Assembly: GCA_013350335.1 (NCBI GenBank)
Contig: CM023540.1
Span: 17,613,828 to 17,677,827, forward strand
Direction: 5' to 3'
Length of the DNA: 64,000 nucleotides
Source of the DNA: Chimonanthus salicifolius
Lineage: Eukaryota; Streptophyta; Magnoliopsida; Laurales; Calycanthaceae
Under the pieces are notes generated by a model that worked only from the letters and a program-made list of their open reading frames with translations, was not told the DNA's origin and made no database searches. The position numbers and the translations under genes were made by a program. Below are positions 37,101 to 47,548 of this stretch, piece after piece. Position 1 is the stretch's first letter, and the number at the start of each line of letters is the position of its first letter.

Positions 37101-40100
37101 GAATCGATGGAGACAAGAGAGGACCATTTAAGCTTTCTGAGGACCCTAGTTTCACCCAATTCTAAGCCCATATGGATATATTATGGGCCTTGGCCTGTAT
37201 GAGGTCTTTTGGGCCTCCAAAGCCCAATTTTTTAAGCCCATTTGCTGCATACAGGCTGAAGTGGTGAATTTTCCTTGTCATATGACATGCCATTGCCTAG
37301 TTGGCAGCCATGTCATGACCATTCCTACAAATTAGCTGTGGAATCTCACCATTTTAGCAGTCTTTGGGCACACATATCAGTAAAGAATAATTGTGTAATT
37401 TGTTTTTTTTTAGATAGGACATGTAACTCAGGGATTTGGCAGAAAACGTGGTCTAACTTTGCAGGCAGATTTGAGGTACCAAATTATATTTGATTCTCAT
37501 AAAATTTGTTTCTTTTGAAAGCTTATTTAATTACCTTTCCAACGAACCAAATTTGCTCAATTCCAATATACGTAGATGAAGTTATGATCATTTTTATAAC
37601 TAGGCGTCAGAGAATGGCAGTGAACTGTAATTTTTAGAAATCTTTCTATTTTTTTCAACCATGAACCTCTATAAATTGGAGGAATGAAAGATTATTTTTG
37701 TACTCATAAGGTGATTAAAGTCTAATTGTAAGCAAGAGTGCTTTTGGGTCTCTACTTTGGTTGTGAGTCTAGTTGATTTTTTTATTTTGAATTCAAATTC
37801 AATTTAAGTTGAATTAATTTGAATTTTCTTATGCAAATTTTGGAAAACAATTGTTGCTTTTTTATTCAGATTTGAATTAAAATTTTCCAATTTTTAGCCA
37901 AGAAATCTGAAATCAAATTTCGGTTTGATTGAGTTCTAATCAGTTGATTTTTGCATACGCAATTATCATTCGGTTTCGACAATTCGGGTCTAAAAATCAG
38001 TGTTAGTTTTGCTGAAAATTTTCTAGTCAAATCTCTATTTACAGATGCTGATCTAAATTTAGTTATATTTCAGATTGGAAGATTTGAAATACTGAATTAA
38101 ATTCACCAAATTCAACATTTATGAATTACCACTTTGATTCCGGCCAAACGCATAGAAATTACCAAACTATTTTTTCTTATTTGTTGCTGGCAAAAACTGA
38201 TCAATTTATTTTTCATACCTAAATTTAAATATTTCAGTTTGCAAAATAGAATTAATTAATTGAAATAGAACTTAGTTTTCATCAAATTTTCACTTCTTGA
38301 AGGAATTTTCCATGGTGTCAAATTCTCCTTGAGCATTTGGCCTTATTCCATTTTTTCCAGTGAAAAATTGGGGTTTTGGTTCATCCAATTGAAGCTCCGT
38401 TTGCCCGTAAAATTGAGGTGAGTGATCAATTGCCAGTTCTAATCGACAAAAATCTGAAGATCATATGTCCTTGGTTTAAAGGTTCTAGCTCATGTGCTTA
38501 CCCATAGAGCCCAAAAGACCTAGCCCATTGCCTCCATTGTCCAAGTTTAGGGCTGCAACTCGGGTCGGGTTTTGGCCCGACCCTAGAAATCATGCGGATC
38601 GGGTCAAGAATTTAGGGTCAGCGGGTCCGGTTGCGTTGAGAAGATAAAAATTCGCATGAAATTCGGGTCGGGTAGGGTCAGGTTAAGGATTTTACAAGTT
38701 AACCCGACCCGGCCCGACCTAACCTGACTCGACCCGACTAAAATTAGGCTAAAATGGGTTCAGAATGCGGGCCGGTCAGAATTCTGGTTGATTCGGGTTA
38801 GAATTCAGGTCGGGTCGGATTGTGAAGTTCGGATTGAAAATCCGGGTTGAGTTGGGTTTTAAGGAACCCGACCCGCCCGACCCGAGTTGCAGCTCTATCC
38901 AAGCGTATGCCCTCCATATAAAAACAAAGTCCCTTTCTCATTCATTTTCTTTTGAAATGTTTTTTTTCTAATTGGATTTGGTTGAGTAGGTTGGTTTGAA
39001 TAAAATAGGATGGTTTGTGTAAAATAAATTCAGGTCAAAGTAAAGTCAACCTTCAACAAATTTGGTTCAAGTAAGTGATACAGTCGGAACATAGGAACAT
39101 ACGAACTAAATTGATGTTGAGTGAACATAACCTGGATTTGGCAATCAGACGGCGAGTAGCAGGGACTGATTCGGCAACATGTTGGATGGGTTTTGGGGAG
39201 ACTGGGTTAAATGGTGTAATACCCCACCCTATGGAGGAGGCTTGGACCTAGAGAGGGGCCCAGCCTTGGACCAGAGGGGGGCCAGATGGAGAGAAAAGCG
39301 CCAGGCTGGGCGCTGGGCGTGTGGAGAAGTCCCACATCGCCCAGTGAAGGCCTAGGGCACTGGTATATAAGGTTGAATGCTCCTCCCATGAAGAACAATG
39401 CGTTTTGGGGGCTCCTCTTCAGTGGGGTCCTCAGAGAAAAGTCATGCGGGCCTAAAGCGAACAATATTGTGCTGGTGGGAGCGGGTATTTACAATTGGTA
39501 TCAGAGCATGTTTTGTAATACCCTGCTCTAAAAAGTCCCACATTGCTAGTGGCATTGGAAATTCCTGGGTATATAAGTAGTAGGCTTCCTCTTTCTAGCA
39601 CAAGCCTTTTACGAGGAACAGTGGTTGACTCGTCAAAGCAAAGCCGTGCGAGTCCGTGTGTAGGCCCAAAGCGAACAATATTGTGCTAGCGGGACGGGTT
39701 GTTACAAATGGTATCAGAGCATGGTTCAACTCTCTGCCTGAGAGTGTGAGCTTAGTTGTTGTGTGTACAGAGCCAGGGATGGCTCTGGCTTTAGGGAGGT
39801 AGATTGTAATACCGTGCCTTAAAAAGTCCCACATTGCTAGTGGCATTGAAAATTCCCTGGTATATAAGTAGTAGCCTTCCTCCTTCTAGCATAAGGCCTT
39901 TTGGGAGCAACAGTGGGTTGGCTCGTCAAAGTAAAGTCGTGCGAGTCCGTGTGTAGGCCCAAAGCGAACAATATTGTGCTAGCGGGACGGGTTGTTACAT
40001 GTTTCAACTCTCGGACTGAGGATGTGGGCTTGTACGAGTCTCAACCGGCAGAGCCGAGGGAGGCTCTGGTCTTAAGGGGGGTAAAATGTAATACCCCGCC

Positions 40101-43100
40101 CTATTGAGGAGGCCTGGAAACAGAGAGGGGCCCAACCTTGGGCCAGAGGGCACCAAATGGAGAAAAAAGCATTAGGTGTGTGGAGAAGTCCCACATCGCC
40201 TAGTGAAGGCATGGGGCGCTGGTATATAAGGTTGAATGCTCCTCTCATAAAGCACAACGTGTTTTGGGGACTCCTCTTCAGTGGAGTCCTCAAAGAAAAG
40301 TCGTGCGGGCCCAGGTGCAGGCCCAAAGCGGGCAATATTGTGCTGGGGGGAGCGGTCGTTACAATTGGTATCAGAGCACGGTACAACTCTCGGACTGAGG
40401 GTGTGGGCTGGTGCTAGCCTCAACTGGCAGAGCCGGGGGTGACTCTGGTCTTAAGGGGGTAGGATGTAATACCCCGCCCTATTGAGGAGGCCTGGACCCA
40501 AGCCTTGGACCAGAGGGGTGCCAGGCTGGGCGCTAGGCGTGTGGAGAAGTCCCACATCGCCCAGTGAAGGCCTGGGGCACTGGTATATAACGTTGAATGC
40601 TCCTCCCATACAATGTCACAAATATCGTTCTCGGGTTATTAACGACAATGGTTAATAAAGGGATATTTTCAAATTCTCGGATTTTTAACTGGAATTTAAC
40701 GGGAAAATCTCGCAGAAAATATAAATATTTAAAAAATAATAAAATAAATCTAATAAATAAATAAACAATTAGTTAATGTTTAAAGAGATTTTTTAATATA
40801 ATATTTTTAGAACTTTAATATATATTGTAATAAAAATTTCAGATTAACACAAATTGCACAATTTGTTAAACATTTAGATATTGTTATAAAGATTGAAATT
40901 TCACACTTTTTTATTTTTTATTTAAATGATTGTGGGGTTAATTAAATATTTACTTCTAATTTATTTAACTTCTATTTAGATAATTGTAATCCAATTTCTA
41001 TTTTGATGGATCTATTTTATTTGTTTTGATGTTCGATAGGACTTTAAAAATAATTTTGTATGTAAAATATTATTTTTTATTTGGCATAATTAGATCCAGG
41101 AAGTGGGTGATGGGAGACAGGTTTGTTGGGTATGTGAACGTTGGGTTTTTGGCGAAGGATGGATTGGGGAAAAGGACAGGGAGAAGGAGAGGGGGAAGGA
41201 AAGGAGGGGCGAAGGTCAAGAAATGGTGGTGGGTGGCGAAGGAGAGGGCAGCAAATCTGGAGGACGGTGGTTCAGCTTGGCGTGGGAAGTTGTAGAGAGT
41301 GATGAAAGGGGAATGGCGATGCAAACGTGATGGTAACAAGGCTCTGCAACGATGGTACAGTTTTGTACACGAACGGCACAATAGGGGTTGCAGCAACTGA
41401 TGAACGACGGCGGGAGTGACGCAACAACAATAGACGCTGGTTTGCTGGCCAGAGGCGGTGTTGCTGCAGAGATGGGTGACAGAAGTCTGCAGTGGTTTCG
41501 TCAATGAGATGGATCGAGCAGTTGGGGCCTGACGACTCTGGCAATCGAGGGCAACAGCTGGCTCGCTACTGGGAGAATCATCATTCACTGAGATGGAAGA
41601 GAGAGAGAAGAAAGAAGGAAATGAAGAGAGGACAGAGAATCACCGTTCTCAGAGAGTGAGGAGAGAGGAAGAAGGTCATTGGAAGACCACCGAAATTTGT
41701 GAGCTATTTCAAAAAGCCAAATGGAGTCTGTGTGCTTGGCTCCTTCTCAACAAGGAACTCAAGAACTTTAAAGCCAATGACCTATTATCTTCGTGGGAGG
41801 GTTGCATGAATAGAAGAACTAGGAAACCCAAAGTGGTGGAATGGTCACTTCCTCAACAAGGGGTCATCAAATTCAACGTCGATGGAACCTCAAGGGGAAA
41901 ACTGGGCCCAGGGGGTATTGGGAACGTGCTTAGAGATCACAATGGCTAGACATCAATGGTATTCACAGAATCAATAGGGACTAGAGACTCTAATGAAGCT
42001 GAAATCTTTAATATCAGGAGAGCTTTGACCATTTGGGTAGGTGTAGGTGGTGGAAAACTAGCATCAAGGGAGACTCGGCAAACGCCATTAAATGGGCGAA
42101 AGGTTTGAAGTGACCCCCTTGGATGCTGATTACCACAGTAGAGAGATCAGGGCACTTGTCGGTCTCCTTCATTCACATCAGGCATGCAGAAAATGGGGTA
42201 GCGGATTATTTTGCAAAGAAGGCGTAGAGGGACTCGTTTTTGGCGTCTTCCATATTTAAAGAGGAAGCTCTTTGTATTGTGCACGACGGACCTACCTGTC
42301 CATTTGGAGCTTTTGTTGTTTTTTCATTTACTGTTTATTTTCATTTCTTGTTTTGGATTGGTCTAAACCTTTTAGACATTTTTCCTCGTACTAATTATTT
42401 TTCTTTAATAATATAATCACTTTGTTACCGCTCAAAAAAAAAAAAGGAAGAAGGTCGTTGGGGCACGTCGAAGCATTGTCCCTGAGCAGTGGACCAACGA
42501 TGAAGGGAAGAAAACCAAGAGGATCACTGTCCTCTGTTCTGCTACGGGGAAGGCAAGGAAAGAGAAAAAAACTTTGATTTTTTTCTTCCGTAATGGGATC
42601 GGTCCCAAATCCAACCAACCCATGTGTTTTATATGCCAATGCCGGCTAATTGAAGAGTCACAAACTGTATTGTCTCGCAGTGGACGTGTACCTGTGGGAA
42701 ACGAAGAAAGTGTTGGACTTTTGATGTCTCACGTGCGAGAGGCGGGGCTTGTGAGAGGTGAGATCCAGGTTTGGATCGGCTTTCAATTTCAGGTCAAAAT
42801 ATGCTACATCAATAAGTTAGCATAAATGTATAGTCTGCCCCTAAAGCCAACCTAATTGACTTGATACAACCTACTGCCACTCTGACGTGGGCATCATAGC
42901 AGAAGATGAGAATGGGAGAGAAAATTGCTTTGTTTTTTATCGTGGAAAAGGTGAGTTCTAGTCATCTAATTTTGGCTCCAAAATAGTGTCATTAATGCAT
43001 ATGGACCCCACCCATGGGCCTAGGACCCATTTGGAAGCACAATGGACCCCACATGGAAGGTTGCATGCTCAAAACCCGATCACCAAAGTTGGATTACGAA

Positions 43101-45885
43101 TTCCCATGCGTGGTGGCGCCAATCTCCTAAAACTTCTCACTTTGGGCGTGTGGGACTTTGCACACTCCAACTCCAACGTCAACATGGACTCTCAATTCTC
43201 TTTGGACTCTCCTTGGGGTCATGGATGTGGAAAGCCGTTGATTGGGTGGGACATATCATCATTCCAACTTGGCAACTTGTGATTGGTCGTCACTCATTAT
43301 TGGCAAAAAACGAGCAATAACTTTGCAAGCCTAATTGAAGCATCAAATGGTATTAGATTTAGGTTCGCTGGAAAGCTTATTCAATAACCTTTCCAACATG
43401 CCCAAATTTGCCCAATTCCGATATACGTAGAGAGAGTCATGACTGTTTGTCTAAGTGTCAAGAGAGTGATGAGAAGTTGCATTGTTGCTTGTAACTAGGA
43501 AATCCGAGCCTAGCCAAGCCATATCCATGCCCATGGGGCTGTTTTCTCTCATTTTCTTTCTTCCCTTTTTGTATTACTAGTACCCATGTAGTGCTTCCAT
43601 AAGGCACACATGAATTTTGAGAATTAGATTGAATTTTGGTGACGTTAATTTCAAATTTGAAGAAATTCCAAGTGTGAAATTTAAGTATCTTTTAAGTTTC
43701 TTATTTGAATTTCTAGTTTCTATGCTTTATTGAATTAAAGTATTTCATGCATTTCCATTTTCAATTTCAGCACTTCAAGTTATTTGATTGTCCATTTGGA
43801 ATTGCTTATTTTTTAATTCAATTAAAACTAGAAACTAGGTAACACCTTAGACTTGCAAGCGCTCGCTTTTGGTAAGAAACCATTTTGATTCTTCCTAAAG
43901 TGATGTCTAAATTGGTTTATTCTATCAAAGGCTTAGAGAGGTTCGGTACACTATCTTAGCCTTCATCACATTCCTAGGAAGGACATGTTGGGTTGTGGAG
44001 TAACGGTGAATATAATTTTTTCGGTAATGCTGAGTGGAAAGTAGAACTTACAAAGCTAACTTAGACGGGGTAAATGACTTTCATTATGATGATTGCATTC
44101 TTCATGATTTTTCCTTTTTATTTTTCTATTTCATTACTTTTTTGCTGATTATAAATGGATACTTGGATAATTTTCAGTACGGTTTTACCAAATAAATTCA
44201 TATGAATTGCCATCAGAGAAAATATATCTTTTTGTTTTTCCAATTGCATCTTATCATTGATGGTGCTTAGGATATTCATTTATTTTATTTTATTTTTCTG
44301 TTTTGGTTTTGACGACAAGTGAAAGAACTCTCTTCAGGCTAGTACTAGCAATATAGTAATGTTTTATTTATATAAAAAAATTCGTGAGAGAGATATTTGG
44401 GTGTTTATTTTATTTGAATTTTTCTCTCTTTTTGGTTTTGATATTGAGTTGAATGAAAGGATAAACTTCGGTGAATCCAATAATGCAGAGCATGGGTATC
44501 CTGATGGGATTATTATAGATACATGATGAATTGTGTTCAATAGTACTCTAGTCTAGCGAAGCATAATCTGTTGATTTTTTTTATTAGTATTTAGCCTTCT
44601 ATAATTATTTCTCATGGTTGACTTGGATTTAGAATTGTAACAGATCTCATGTACGAAGTTAATATATTTTTGCCATCTGTAGGAGGAGCTGGATACCCTG
44701 GCTAGTAACTACCCCAGCCGCTTCAAAGTGTACTATGTTCTGAATCAGGTATGTAGCACTCTTTTCTTAATTTCTAGTAAAATCTCACATCACATATGAT
44801 GGGGATTTTGCCTCAATCAGTTCTATTTAAAGAAACATTAGTAGAGGTTTATCATATAGTAATGTATACAATGTTCAATAGTGATTCCTGTCTTTTGCTT
44901 GGCCTACGACTGTGTTAACTTTTTAATAATCCAAACTGTTCTCATGGTGGCTCTAATTGTGGATTAGTTCTAACCCTACTCTCAAGAGGATCCTATCTGT
45001 TCCAGATTTTCCTGTCATAGATGATGAGAGCCTGTAGCCTAGTGGAAGGTGCTTTGTGTTGCAATCATGAGGTTGCAGGTTCAGATTACCACTGACATTC
45101 ATAAAAAAACTCCCATGTGCTTAAACTAAAGTGGTGCATTGGCTGATAATTATCAAATTTAAGACTAGAATAGGAGGATCATCTATTAGAGAGGTGTCAA
45201 GGTATGAAATGTCCCATGTTTGGGCCACCAGATGTAAGGCATAGATTTGTGGAAGGCATTCCCTCAATTGTAATAAGAGAGCTGTATGAAGAAAAAGGAG
45301 TGTATATAGTACCCTTTTTTGTGTGTATACAAATAGGCTTTGGAAAATGTGTCTCACATGAATCTTTAACATCTTTGTCACTATCAGCCTCCTGAGGTTT
45401 GGGATGGCGGTGTTGGCTTTGTGTCGAAGGAAATGATTCAAACTCACTGCCCAGCACCAGCGCCAGACATCCAGGTATGTTGAATAATACAGTTCCCTTT
45501 CACATTCTCAGATACGAAAATTTCAATGTTAAGTATCCAAATTGCAAGGGAGTTTCACAGGTTGGAATAACCTTAAACCTGAATCCACCCTTTCTGCCCC
45601 AGATCATCACCAAGGCTGATTACTGAATACTGATTCTAAATTGGGGCGGGTAACCATCCATCTCTGTGACCCGTATACTGGTTGCGGTTTGGAGTACCCC
45701 CAATATGCTGTAGGACTTTTTCCTAGACGGATGATTTTCCACAATTGGGTGTTTGTACATTGTGCATTGAGCTTTGATCACATTCTTTGCAGATTTTAAG
45801 GTGTGGCCCACCGCCAATGAACAAGGCCATGGCTGCTAACCTTGAAGCACTGGGGTACACACCAGAGATGCAATTCCAGTTTTGA
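25443..45885 (+). CDS. CBR1: NADH-cytochrome b5 reductase, 9 exons
   Basis: Exons: 25443-25548, 26589-26730, 26836-26926, 31160-31237, 32257-32337, 32447-32536, 44683-44748, 45388-45474, 45793-45885. All introns are GT-AG and phases join without a break (834 nt, 277 aa), close to the roughly 280 aa usual for plant CBR1. The product is an ER-anchored flavoprotein that moves electrons from NADH through FAD to cytochrome b5 for fatty-acid desaturation. Visible parts: a short N-terminal membrane anchor (about residues 12-31, rich in A, V, I); the FAD-binding IKPYTPTT (93-100) and GRMS (118-121); the nucleotide-binding GGSGITP (157-163); the CGPPPM NADH motif (251-256); and the aromatic C-terminus MQFQF. 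The start is the first ATG before the anchor, and plant homologues begin at a comparable place. Intron 6 is about 12.1 kb and filled with transposons; introns 2 and 5 are about 105 bp. No stop or frameshift is seen, so the gene looks functional. A plastid or mitochondrial reductase is unlikely given the anchor. Confidence 0.95.
30350..30660 (+). pseudogene. LINE 3'-end relic in CBR1 intron 3
   Basis: Pieces such as LFGHVHR and [11 protein letters not shown] can be read with several frame changes, matching the end of plant LINE ORF2 (RWFGHVxR... TWIE...). It is very decayed, and the borders are approximate. The rest of intron 3 (26927-31159) is AT-rich with no other gene signal. Confidence 0.5.
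32578..32616 (+). repeat. compound CT/GT microsatellite
   Basis: (CT)n followed closely by (GT)n, in CBR1 intron 6 about 40 bp after exon 6. Confidence 0.9.
34122..34168 (+). repeat. (GA)n microsatellite
   Basis: About 22 GA units with one or two extra G bases near the start, in CBR1 intron 6. Open frames across it are artefacts. Confidence 0.95.
36091..36311 (+). mobile_element. tRNA-derived SINE in CBR1 intron 6
   Basis: Flanked by ATACCCTAGCTAAATAAA (36073-36090) and ATACCTTAGCTAAATAAA (36312-36329), an 18 bp target duplication with one mismatch. The 5' part has the pol III box B GGTTCAAACC; the 3' end is an A-rich tail. It shares its 3' half (GGACTAGTCGGGTG... CACCTGGACACC) with the SINE at 54757. 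About 221 bp. Confidence 0.88.
36830..37095 (+). pseudogene. LINE 3'-end relic in CBR1 intron 6
   Basis: The reading [10 protein letters not shown], then [11 protein letters not shown] and LRLIIAKLG, corresponds to the same LINE C-terminal region as the relic at 30350. Stops and shifts are frequent. Borders are approximate. Confidence 0.45.
37480..37700. repeat. dispersed repeat, copy 1 (intron 6)
   Basis: GGAAAGCTTATT, ACCTTTCCAAC and ATATACGTAGA occur here and, in the same order, at 43365-43440. Related words also appear inverted at 55500-55570. The family is not identified; it could be LTR sequence. Confidence 0.5.
38548..38897. mobile_element. hAT-type MITE built of GGGTCGGGT words
   Basis: Inverted ends TAGGGCTGCAACTCGGGTC (left) and the complement of TAGAGCTGCAACTCGGGTC (right) match over about 22 bases with one difference. 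Flanks TCCAAGTT and TCCAAGCG agree at 6 of 8 bases, the duplication length of hAT elements. The 350 bp body is full of GGGTCGGGT and its complement and has no ORF. It lies in CBR1 intron 6. Confidence 0.8.
39215..39493 (+). repeat. TRIM A LTR 1
   Basis: 279 bp, TG...ACA ends, followed by the primer site at 39496-39507. Confidence 0.88.
39514..39999 (+). mobile_element. complete TRIM (family B) nested in the TRIM A core
   Basis: LTRs 39514-39706 (193 bp) and 39805-39999 (195 bp) flank a 98 bp core with the primer site TGGTATCAGAGC at 39709-39720 and a purine run (AGGGAGGTAGA) before the second LTR. TGTTT stands on both sides (39509-39513 and 40000-40004), a perfect 5 bp duplication. The two LTRs are nearly identical, so the insertion is recent. 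LTR A and LTR B share the GCGAACAATATTGTGCT block and the end GTTACA, so the families are related. Confidence 0.93.
40087..40363 (+). repeat. TRIM A LTR 2
   Basis: 277 bp middle copy of the array, followed by the primer site at 40366-40377. The first core ends with the purine run TTAAGGGGGGTAAAA just before it. Confidence 0.88.
40465..40610 (+). repeat. TRIM A LTR 3, truncated
   Basis: The first half of an LTR, with an internal deletion of about 20 bp after CCTGGACCC; it stops after GCTCCTCCCAT, where AT-rich DNA begins. Confidence 0.85.
40611..41666. other. AT-rich then purine-rich intron sequence, no gene
   Basis: 40611-41090 is AT-rich without signals. 41100-41666 is G/A-rich and contains a 172-codon reverse open frame of low complexity that I do not believe. 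The pattern resembles untranslated retroelement sequence. Confidence 0.35.
41683..42445 (+). mobile_element. 5'-truncated LINE with RNase H domain
   Basis: GGAAGAAGGTCATTGG (41667-41682) before it and GGAAGAAGGTCGTTGG (42446-42461) after its poly(A) tail form a 16 bp duplication with one mismatch. The element is 763 bp, ends in a run of A, and contains only the 3' part of ORF2. It lies in CBR1 intron 6, in the gene's orientation. Confidence 0.9.
41820..42240 (+). pseudogene. LINE-type RNase H (RVT_3-like), broken
   Basis: Acidic RNase H motifs in order: [48 protein letters not shown] at about 41947 and TGA at about 42109 interrupt it, and the piece between the second and third motifs is out of frame. 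Confidence 0.82.
43340..43620. repeat. dispersed repeat, copy 2 (intron 6)
   Basis: Second copy of the repeat at 37480, with the words CTGGAAAGCTTATTCAATA and CCAATTCCGATATACGTAGA. Same orientation. Confidence 0.5.
45023..45110 (+). mobile_element. probable SINE head in CBR1 intron 7
   Basis: A perfect pol III box A word TAGCCTAGTGG and, about 40 bases on, GGTTCAGATTA resembling box B. The 3' border and any duplication were not found. It is not the same family as the SINEs at 36091 and 54757. Confidence 0.5.
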
Positions 45886-45925
45886 GCTTTTCCAGGCTTT
45901 ATTAACCATAAGTAACATAGTCATC

Positions 45926-46140
45926 CATCAAATGGGTGTTAAAACTGCATTTCTAAATGGAGAATTAGAAGTAGTTTGTACGGAACAACCTGAAGAGTTC
46001 CTTGTCAAAGGCTAAGTACATAAACTTCGTAGACTTATGAAGTCTTTATATGGCTTAAAGCAAGCACCTTTAAAATTACATTAGAAATTCAATCTAGTGA
46101 TACTATCAAATGGATTCAATGTGAATGATTGGAATAAATG
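45926..46140 (+). pseudogene. copia reverse-transcriptase scrap downstream of CBR1
   Basis: Starting about 40 bp after the CBR1 stop, VKTAFLNGELEV, EQPEEFLVKG and SLYGLKQAPLK match conserved stretches of Ty1/copia reverse transcriptase. A TAA follows the EEFLVKG stretch and the frame is lost after LKQAP. No LTR was found near it. It overlaps the likely 3' flank of CBR1. Confidence 0.8.
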
Positions 46141-46253
46141 TTACCATTTTAAATAAACTCACCTTTACAAGTGAGAAAGGCTGCTTTCTGTGAGGAGAAT
46201 AAAACTTGTTCTCTAGTACACTTGTTAAGACCGAGACTATGCAAGGTGGTAAT

Positions 46254-46365
46254 TTTATTTGTAAGATTACTTGGAATTTTAGTGCGTTATTTGCAAAATT
46301 ACCTCCTCAGAATTTTTAGTTCAAGACTCCAAGTCACCAATATTCCAAGTAATCTTACAAATAAA
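46254..46365. repeat. 24 bp perfect inverted repeat with 64 bp loop
   Basis: TTTATTTGTAAGATTACTTG and four further bases at 46254-46277 recur as an exact reverse complement at 46342-46365. The arms could form a stable stem. Confidence 0.9.
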
Positions 46366-46885
46366 CACTATGAATCTTTAGATACTCTTTCTTAAGCACA
46401 TCGGTTCCACTGGTTTGCCTGATTTATTTTCATCTTTCTAAGTTTTTTTTTTCAAAAAAAATTAAAAATGAGGCAGGATTGTTAGATTTATGTGCTTTTA
46501 AAAAATTTTAAGAACCCAGTTTGAGTGGAAATGTTTGATGAGGTTGTAAGTATTTTTTTAAGTCCCACATGGAAAAGTTAGAAGAATGCAATGATCCTTA
46601 TAGGTCTTTATTGGCATCTTATTTGTCAATCTATTAGAAGTATCTATGTACTATGAGACTTTTTAGCATCATTTTGATGAGATGGGTGTAACGAGAATGG
46701 GGTGTTATCCTTCATTACTCTTTTTTGATAACTAAAAGGTAAAGGAAAAAAATCCAAGTTTACTCTTGTTTACCCCTTCACTCTCACTTTTGAAAATCCT
46801 TCAGAAGTAAAAGATATTTATAATTAGTTATCACTCTTTATTTCTCACTTTTGCAAAATTTATCCCTTGTCCAGACCCAGCCCTT

Positions 46886-47260
46886 GGCTACGTTTGGATG
46901 GGGGATAAGGGATAGTAATGGGGGTTATCTCCCATCATCCTTGTTTGGTAATGGAAGGGTGATTTTTTATCCCTCCTCTTTCCTTTTTGAAAATCCCTTG
47001 GACCATGGGGGTTTTTAGGAAATTCTTGTCCCTCTGTACCCCCCTCAAAGCACCTATGGAGAAAAAAATATATATATTCTTTTAATTGATGAATATTGTT
47101 TAATAATTATATTTTATATAAAAAAATATTATATGGATTTAATAAAAATTGTTAATTTTAATAAAATTATTAATATATCCGTTACTCTTATTTAGAATTA
47201 CCAAATAAGAGATAATTTTTACTTTACCACTTAAAATTTACCCCTCATCCAAATGCAGCC
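46886..47260. mobile_element. MITE with GGCTACGTTTGGATGGGG ends
   Basis: Left end GGCTACGTTTGGATGGGG and the right end, whose complement is GGCTGCATTTGGATGAGGGG, form inverted termini of about 18 bases. The 375 bp body has no ORF. No clear target duplication was seen, so the superfamily is open (hAT or PIF/Harbinger possible). Confidence 0.6.
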
Positions 47261-47440
47261 TTTCTTACATGCAGAAGTTGCTGCGATGACGTGCTTGCAT
47301 GTGTTTTTAATTTAGATGACCTTTTTTATCATAACTTCATCTAATAAATGAATAAAGTTAGTAAGTTTTTTGGATAAAGCATAGTTCATGTTTTAGTAGT
47401 TTTCTTGTTCAAATTATTTTACCAATTTAATTCAGCTAAA

Positions 47441-47541
47441 CAGGATTTTAATATCCGCCGATATTGATGATTTTAATTAAAAATAAAAAAATAAAAATAA
47501 GAGAGACAGATTTTCGGTCGATATCGAGATTTCAATCCCTG
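47441..47541. mobile_element. short hAT-like MITE, 101 bp
   Basis: Ends CAGGATTTTAATATC and the complement CAGGGATTGAAATCTC are imperfect inverted repeats, flanked by AGCTAAA on each side (47434-47440 and 47542-47548). It shares ATATCGGNCGATAT-like ends with the element at 60225. Confidence 0.6.
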
Positions 47542-47548
47542 AGCTAAA

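Larger units (their letters stand above)
39215..40610 (+). mobile_element. tandem TRIM array (family A): LTR-core-LTR-core-LTR
   Basis: Three LTR copies, 39215-39493, 40087-40363 and 40465 to about 40610 (cut short), alternate with two cores. Each LTR opens TGTAATACCCC and has TCCCACATCGCC and GGTATATAA. Each core begins with TGGTATCAGAGC. The first core is itself split by another TRIM. Tandem arrays of this kind usually come from recombination between LTRs. The array lies in CBR1 intron 6. Confidence 0.88.

Noticed and set aside
39215..40610. TRIM array as Cassandra (5S rRNA-bearing) elements
   Set aside because: I could not find the 5S internal promoter words in the LTRs, so the name is not supported.
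41070..41588. 172-codon open frame on the minus strand
   Set aside because: Low-complexity Ser/Pro/Leu translation of a G/A-rich stretch inside an intron, with no domain and no splice partners.
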